Positions 16,815 to 20,857 of a DNA stretch of 20,857 nt are shown piece after piece. The stretch lies in NCBI GenBank assembly GCA_051650105.1, contig JBOFIJ010000014.1, positions 1-20,857 on the forward strand, in the 5' to 3' direction. The notes under the pieces were generated by a model, which had not been told where the DNA came from, ran no database searches, and was given only the letters and a program-made list of their open reading frames with translations. Position 1 is the first letter of the stretch. Each line of letters begins with the position of its first letter. A program made the position numbers and the translations under genes. The DNA comes from CAMWXW01 sp051650105 (lineage in GTDB: Bacteria > Desulfobacterota > Desulfovibrionia > Desulfovibrionales > Desulfovibrionaceae).

Positions 16815-16842
16815 ATAAGAAGAAGTATATACTTCTTCTTAT
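16815..16842. terminator. Bidirectional terminator-like palindrome
   Basis: A perfect 28-bp palindrome centred on GTAT|ATAC with AAGAAGAAG/CTTCTTCTT arms. It lies 16 bp after the lipoprotein stop and is followed on the plus strand by ATGTCTTTTCTT. The convergent thiL ends at 16954 on the other strand, so it may serve both. The stem is AU-rich, so strength is uncertain. Confidence 0.6.
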
Positions 16843-16953
16843 GTCTTTTCTTGGTTCATAATATCATTAAATATAATTTCGAATGATGGATACCATAAAT
16901 ATTATAATGATCACGTTATTCTAAAATAGTAATATATCTCTCTATTGTAAAAT

Positions 16954-17892
16954 TTATGTAAAATGGTCGAATCCTTTATGCGGATATAATAGATTATTAC
17001 AATATATTTTTCCAGAATTAGTCACATGGCCTAATAATGTACAGGGAAGTTCTTTCTTAAGGTCTATAAAAATTTCTTCTTTTCCAGTTGCTAAAAGGCA
17101 ATACTCTTCTCCTCCCCAAAAAGCGTGTTCATATGGAGAAATAGTGTTCGCTGTGCTCCACGTGTGTATTTCTGAATGAAGTATGTCTTTTTCTAAAAAT
17201 ATCTCTGCTCCTAAAGTATTTCCTAAAAGTCTTGGAATATCCTGAGAAAGGCCGTCGGAAATATCCATAAGAGAAAGAAAATTTGAATATTGTTGTAATA
17301 TTATAATGTCTGTCGTTAATAAAAGAGAAGGATTCTTTTGAAAGGCTATGCTTCTTGAATATTCTAATAGGTTTTTTTCTAGTGCAAGGTATCCTGTACG
17401 TGCAAGCCCTAATATCTGAGGTTCTCGGCTTATATAGAAAATACAGTCTCCTATCTGTGCATTGTGTCTCATAATAGGGTTTTGTGCAAAACCCCAAATA
17501 GTTATTGAAATAGAAAGCATATCTCCTTTACAAATGTCTCCACCTGAAAGAATAAGAGAATACACTTTAGCTAAAGAAGACATAGAACATAACATGGTGT
17601 TAATATATTCCATTGAAAGACTGGGTGGCAATGTAAGACACATAGAAAAACCAAGAGGAATTGCTCCCATTGCAAAAATATCACTAATATTAATTGCTAA
17701 AGATTTATATCCTATATCCGCAGGGCCAAAGGTTGAAAGAGAAAAATCTATACCTTCCATACAAATATCGGAACTCATCACTATTTTGGAAGGAAGAGAA
17801 AGAATAGCACAATCGTCACCAATATTAGGAGCATCAAAAATATCTTTTATATATTCAATAAGTTCTGATTCAGATTGATAATATAACGTCAT
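16954..17892 (-). CDS. thiL: Thiamine-monophosphate kinase
   Basis: Phosphorylates thiamine monophosphate to thiamine diphosphate with ATP, the last step of cofactor synthesis. 312 residues, normal for ThiL. Motifs are GDDCA (25-29), SDICMEGIDFSLSTFGPADIGYKS followed by NISDIFAMGA (nucleotide and Mg binding in the AIR-synthase fold), LSGGDI, LMDISDGLSQDI and WGGEEYCLL. ThiL proteins usually have VEGVHF where this has MEGIDF. The ATG at 17890-17892 is chosen because GGAG lies 6 nt upstream; the longer frame to 17949 runs back over a hairpin. It follows tig by 71 bp. Confidence 0.9.
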   Translation of the reverse strand: MTLYYQSESELIEYIKDIFDAPNIGDDCAILSLPSKIVMSSDICMEGIDFSLSTFGPADIGYKSLAINISDIFAMGAIPLGFSMCLTLPPSLSMEYINTMLCSMSSLAKVYSLILSGGDICKGDMLSISITIWGFAQNPIMRHNAQIGDCIFYISREPQILGLARTGYLALEKNLLEYSRSIAFQKNPSLLLTTDIIILQQYSNFLSLMDISDGLSQDIPRLLGNTLGAEIFLEKDILHSEIHTWSTANTISPYEHAFWGGEEYCLLATGKEEIFIDLKKELPCTLLGHVTNSGKIYCNNLLYPHKGFDHFT

Positions 17893-17909
17893 AATACACT
17901 CCATACAAC

Positions 17910-17943
17910 AAAGGGAGTTTACACACGTATGTAAATTCCCTTT
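17910..17943. repeat. 14-bp stem-loop between tig and thiL
   Basis: Plus-strand RNA would form AAAGGGAGTTTACA paired with TGTAAATTCCCTTT, 14 consecutive pairs including one G-U, around a 6-nt loop. The minus-strand mRNA forms the same hairpin with one A-C mismatch. No U-run follows on either strand. It may be an mRNA processing or partial attenuation site in the tig-thiL transcript. Confidence 0.6.
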
Positions 17944-17963
17944 AAGCATCCTATAGCAAAGAA

Positions 17964-19256
17964 TTATTCTTGTGTGCTTAGCTCCGTAATATTTGCTGCG
18001 TCATAAATAAAGCGCATTGCTTTGTCTGCAAGAAGTCTTTGTCGTAACGTATTCATAATACCAAGCTCTTTATATTCTTGAACTAATTTTTTGTAATCTT
18101 GCCCTGTTTGCATTGCCATTTGATAAAAGAACATTGAAACTTCTGTGTCTGTAAGTTCAAGATTTTCTTGTAAAGCCACATTTATTAGAAAGATATGCCC
18201 TTTAGCTACATTACTGGCATCTTTTTCAAATATTGTGTAAATAGCACGAGGATCAGAAGAGAGTATTTCTAAAGAAAAACCCTGAGCTTCTAGTTGAGAA
18301 TGTGCACTTTCAATAGCGCCTTGGACAAAGTGATCCAATAACGGCCTTGGAACATCAATATGTACACCCTGTAAGAGAGTATCTAAAATATCTTTTTGTG
18401 CCTTTAACTCAGCATGTGTTTTGAAATCTTTTACGAGGTGCTCAATCAATACAGTACGCAAACTTTCTAAATCTTTTTCTCCAACCTGTAAAGCAAAAGC
18501 CTCATCAAATTTCGGAGTAGAAATTTCTTGAATGGCGTGTAGAGTAATGGTCACGTCGCACGTCCTATTCACAAAAAGGTTGCCTTCACCAGAAAACGTA
18601 ACCGTCTCTGTGACAGTTTCCCCCAAGGGAATACGTTGTATTATAGGGTTTAATTCTTTTAAAAAGCCAGAATCAGTACTTCTCCACTGAAAATTTTCTT
18701 TTGGATATCCCTGTAATTCTTCACCATTCTCTTTTATTTGTAAGGAAATAATAGCGACATCAGAACCATTGCCTAAGATTGTCTTCTCAGAGTCTTTAGT
18801 GGTTGCAAAATTAGCTAAAATATTGGGGAGCGCTTTTTCTAACAAAATGTCACTTTGAGGAGTTTCTTCCCGCGATGCCTCTATGTTTTTGTATGAAGGA
18901 AGTTCTATTTCTGGGAGTATTTCATAGGAAAATTGTAATTCTAAAGGTGAATTTCTTTGTGGGAGAATATCTTCTGAATCAAAAGATATTTCCGAGATAA
19001 GCACCATTCCCTTATGCTTATGGAGGTCCTCTGCAGATTTTCTTATAACAGAATCGGCCACCTCGTATATTATTTTATCCCCTAAACGTTGCTCCAATAT
19101 ATGAGCCGGAATCTTTCCCCTTCTAAAACCAGGAAGTTCTACAGAAGAGCGAAATTTTGTGACAGCAATATCGAAGTGTGTATTCATTTCTTCAGGACTA
19201 ATTGTATACTGTATTGATTCTTCTGTGGGGCTTATCTTTGTAATACTAAATTCCAT
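17964..19256 (-). CDS. tig: Trigger factor (ribosome-bound chaperone)
   Basis: Binds uL23 at the ribosome exit and shelters nascent chains. 430 residues, the usual size. The N-terminal domain carries the ribosome-docking signature in ELPGFRRGKIPAHIL (FRRGKIP at 44-50). A middle FKBP-type domain follows (about 150-245), then the helical C-terminal cradle. The ATG at 19254-19256 is preferred because AAGG lies 5 nt upstream; two earlier in-frame ATGs lack a site. tRNA-Leu lies 28 bp upstream on the same strand. thiL, not the frequent neighbour clpP, lies downstream. Confidence 0.95.
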   Translation of the reverse strand: MEFSITKISPTEESIQYTISPEEMNTHFDIAVTKFRSSVELPGFRRGKIPAHILEQRLGDKIIYEVADSVIRKSAEDLHKHKGMVLISEISFDSEDILPQRNSPLELQFSYEILPEIELPSYKNIEASREETPQSDILLEKALPNILANFATTKDSEKTILGNGSDVAIISLQIKENGEELQGYPKENFQWRSTDSGFLKELNPIIQRIPLGETVTETVTFSGEGNLFVNRTCDVTITLHAIQEISTPKFDEAFALQVGEKDLESLRTVLIEHLVKDFKTHAELKAQKDILDTLLQGVHIDVPRPLLDHFVQGAIESAHSQLEAQGFSLEILSSDPRAIYTIFEKDASNVAKGHIFLINVALQENLELTDTEVSMFFYQMAMQTGQDYKKLVQEYKELGIMNTLRQRLLADKAMRFIYDAANITELSTQE

Positions 19257-19284
19257 GAGTGCCTTCATTTTGTACAAAATATAA

Positions 19285-19369
19285 TGGTACGAGAGGCGAG
19301 ACTTGAACTCGCACGCGATTAAGCGCTAGATTCTAAGTCTAGTGCGTCTACCAATTCCGCCACTCTCGC
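19285..19369 (-). tRNA. tRNA-Leu(UAG)
   Basis: An 85-nt class-II tRNA with encoded CCA. The acceptor GCGAGAG pairs with CTCTCGT. The anticodon loop CTTAGAA between CTAGA and TCTAG gives UAG, reading CUA and other CUN codons. It lies 10 bp after the selD stop and 28 bp before tig with no clear promoter of its own, so it is probably processed from the selD-tig transcript. Confidence 0.96.
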
Positions 19370-19379
19370 ACACTAGTCT

Positions 19380-20426
19380 TCACAAGAGCACCAAGGAAAC
19401 ATTGTCCTTTTTCTTAGTGACTCGTCCCACAATATATGCTACGTCCTCATATTTTGCAAGTACTTTACTAACTTTTTCTATTTTTTCTTCTGCAACTGCT
19501 AATAAAGCTCCCCCAGATGTTTGAGCATCGAAGGCTAATTGTACAGCTATGGGGTCTGCTGAAGGAAGAATGTGTGTATCGCCCTGTGCGTAGAGCATAT
19601 TCTCTTTGCTTCCACCAGGATATATTCCCTGTGTAAGGAGAGAGTGTACACCATCTAAATATGGTAAAGAAGATGTCGTTAACTCTATACAAACATTGGA
19701 TGCCTTTGCCATCTCTATACTATGTCCACCAAGACCAAAGCCCGTAATATCTGTTGCTGCTTGTAAAGAGCATTCTTGAATTGCCATTCCTGCACCTCTA
19801 TTTAGCTTAGAAGAAGATGCAATTAATGTTTTTTCATATTGAGCACTCTTTTCCATTTCATTTTTTAATGCTGTTACAAGAATACCTGTTCCAAGAGCTT
19901 TAGTAAGAATGAGAATATCGCCCTCTTGTAATTTATTATTTGTGGCAATGCAATGAGGTGAAATTATACCCGTGACAGAAAGGCCATATTTAATATCTGT
20001 ATCATCTATACTGTGTCCTCCAACAAGAGCTGCACCAGCTTCTATAAGGGTATCTCCACCGCCCCTGAGAATTTCAGATAAGAGCTCTTTGGGATATACG
20101 TCGGTTGGAAACATAACTATATTCATTGCACACCAAGGGGCTCCACCCATAACGTATACATCAGAAAGTGCATTTGCTGCTGCTATCTTACCAAAGGAAT
20201 AAGGATCATTCACTATTGGTGTAAAAAAATCTACTGTTTGAACAAGAGCACTACCCTCTGGAATTGTGACAACCGCAGCGTCTTCATTCGTGGTCAATGA
20301 TGTTAAAAGCCTGTCTTGAAAAAGGCTCTGAGACGGCAGATTTGCTAATGTTTGTGCCAGATACTCTGACGATATTTTAGAGCCTCAGCCAGCCGATTTA
20401 TCTTTATCTAATAATTTATTATACAT
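19380..20426 (-). CDS. selD: Selenophosphate synthetase, a UGA-encoded selenoprotein
   Basis: Makes selenophosphate from selenide and ATP, the selenium donor for Sec-tRNA. A plain ORF call would start at TTG 20297, but the frame continues upstream through a single TGA at 20385-20387. There it reads KSAGUGSKISSEYL, matching the E. coli active-site segment GCGCKI. Read through, it starts at ATG 20424-20426, with GAGAG just upstream, and gives 348 residues against 347 in E. coli. Sec14 and the essential Lys17 are kept; E. coli Cys19 is Ser here. Downstream motifs NEDAAVV, DFFTPIVNDPYSFGKIAAANALSDVYVMGG are typical. It precedes tRNA-Leu and tig. Confidence 0.93.
20363..20383 (-). promoter_or_regulatory. 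Candidate bacterial SECIS hairpin in selD
   Basis: Directly after the UGA, GCUCU pairs with AGAGU (5 bp including G-U) around an 11-nt loop that contains GU at nucleotides 15-16 after the UGA. Bacterial SECIS elements have a short stem with GU in the apical loop at about this distance. The stem is weak. A longer alternative pairs GGCUCU with AGAGCC about 55 nt further on. Confidence 0.4.
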
Positions 20427-20453
20427 ATTTCTCTCACAAAAAATAGCTGATAT

Positions 20454-20612
20454 ACACACTGTAATACTATTTGTGGGGCAGGCTTCTTTGCATGTCTTAG
20501 AATCAATATACGTTTTTGCAGGCTACTACTGCTATTTTTTATCTATAATAAAAATATCTTTTGGATACATATCTACACATGCACTGCTAAGAACGGATAC
20601 AAAAAGCTTCAT
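20454..20612 (-). pseudogene. Degenerate ferredoxin-like (2x[4Fe-4S]) relic
   Basis: One frame on the minus strand reads SSACVDMYPKDIFIIDKK, three TAG stops among four codons, then PAKTYIDSKTCKEACPTNSITV. The two halves look like the ends of the two cluster motifs of a bacterial ferredoxin or RnfB-like domain (C-x3-CPKDI and C-x3-CPTNSI). Most cluster cysteines are gone: one remains in the first half, two in the second. The stops are TAG, so selenocysteine recoding does not explain them. Best read as a decayed gene in the selD leader. The similarity is short and rests on motif recognition. Confidence 0.4.
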
Positions 20613-20650
20613 AAATAAGGCTCTTTGTTATAAGAAAAGAAGTCTATTGT

Positions 20651-20679
20651 AATGTATTGGAAAATATAGGTACTGTCAA
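20651..20679 (-). promoter_or_regulatory. Sigma-70 promoter upstream of selD
   Basis: A perfect TTGACA (20674-20679), a 17-nt spacer and TACATT (20651-20656). It would produce a transcript with a leader of about 215 nt, over the ferredoxin-like relic, into selD and perhaps tRNA-Leu, tig and thiL. Confidence 0.65.
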
Positions 20680-20736
20680 CCATATTTTATTGTATTTTAC
20701 ATAATAAAAAAGAGTGAACAAATCCTTTTTATTCAG

Positions 20737-20857
20737 TTATTGGTTTTTTTTTGGAATGCCAGGAGGCATAGGAGCAGCACTAGGTGGACGAACACCACCA
20801 GCAGGAGGCATAGGAGCAGCACTAGGTGGACGAACACCACCAGCAGGAGGCATAGGA
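20737..20857 (-). CDS. C-terminus of a proline-rich repeat protein (partial)
   Basis: A minus-strand frame enters from the right edge and ends at TAA 20737-20739. The visible 39 residues are two identical 14-residue units, PMPPAGGVRPPSAA, plus the end PMPPGIPKKNQ. The start and main domain are outside the window, so no function can be given. The repeat is much richer in G+C than the neighbours. Proline-rich, weakly charged tails like this are often flexible linkers or surface-exposed segments; that is only a possibility here. Confidence 0.7.
   Translation of the reverse strand, partial: PMPPAGGVRPPSAAPMPPAGGVRPPSAAPMPPGIPKKNQ
20761..20857. repeat. Perfect 42-bp tandem repeat
   Basis: Units at 20761-20802 and 20803-20844 are identical, and a third starts at 20845 and runs off the window. 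The 42-bp length keeps the reading frame (14 codons). Identity at every base points to recent expansion or homogenisation, so copy number may vary between strains. Confidence 0.95.

Noticed and set aside
17893..17949. A longer N-terminus for thiL
   Set aside because: It crosses a strong hairpin and has no ribosome site at its start. The ATG at 17890-17892 has GGAG at 6 nt and gives the normal length.
20523..20534. TAG codons in the ferredoxin-like relic as recoded amino acids
   Set aside because: The stops are TAG, not TGA, and three occur within four codons. Most cluster cysteines are also missing, so decay explains it better than recoding.

Overview
This window looks like chromosomal DNA from a strongly AT-rich, flagellated member of the Desulfovibrionaceae. 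The best guess is a Lawsonia intracellularis-like organism. That is inference from three things: low G+C with wide AT-rich spacers, a FlgM-type anti-sigma factor, and a selenocysteine system (tRNA-Sec plus a UGA-containing selD). Coding density is modest and several spacers hold gene relics, which fits a reducing, host-associated genome.

Left part (1-5.2 kb): the tail of an unrecognised plus-strand gene, then a minus-strand purine salvage pair, an NCS2 permease and adenine deaminase (ade). The ade leader holds a clear purine riboswitch aptamer behind a sigma-70 promoter. About 1 kb with no convincing gene follows, up to a tRNA-Leu(GAG).

Middle (5.3-8.1 kb): three small four-helix DMT/SMR-type membrane proteins on the minus strand. 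The last two in transcription order are paralogues separated by a decayed plus-strand copy of the NCS2 permease. Then come flgM with a sigma-28-like promoter, a tRNA-Gly/Cys/Gly cluster, tRNA-Sec (selC) with its own promoter, and a Trm112-like zinc-ribbon protein.

Replication block (8.7-15.6 kb, minus strand): dnaN-gyrB-gyrA and a TPR membrane protein, tightly packed. dnaA is absent. The roughly 0.6 kb spacer upstream of dnaN is a possible origin region, but the evidence is weak.

Right part (16.1-20.9 kb): a PEBP-family lipoprotein whose 5' end has been tandemly duplicated, then a minus-strand series selD - tRNA-Leu(UAG) - tig - thiL. selD is truncated in a naive ORF call because its catalytic position is UGA (Sec). 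Its leader carries a degenerate ferredoxin-like relic. The window ends inside a minus-strand gene whose C-terminus consists of perfect 42-bp (14-residue) proline-rich repeats.

Most genes are housekeeping. I found no convincing wholly new multi-gene system. The points most worth checking are the guanine-type riboswitch on an adenine deaminase gene, the recoded selD, the two gene relics, and the SMR leader with mutually exclusive pairings.
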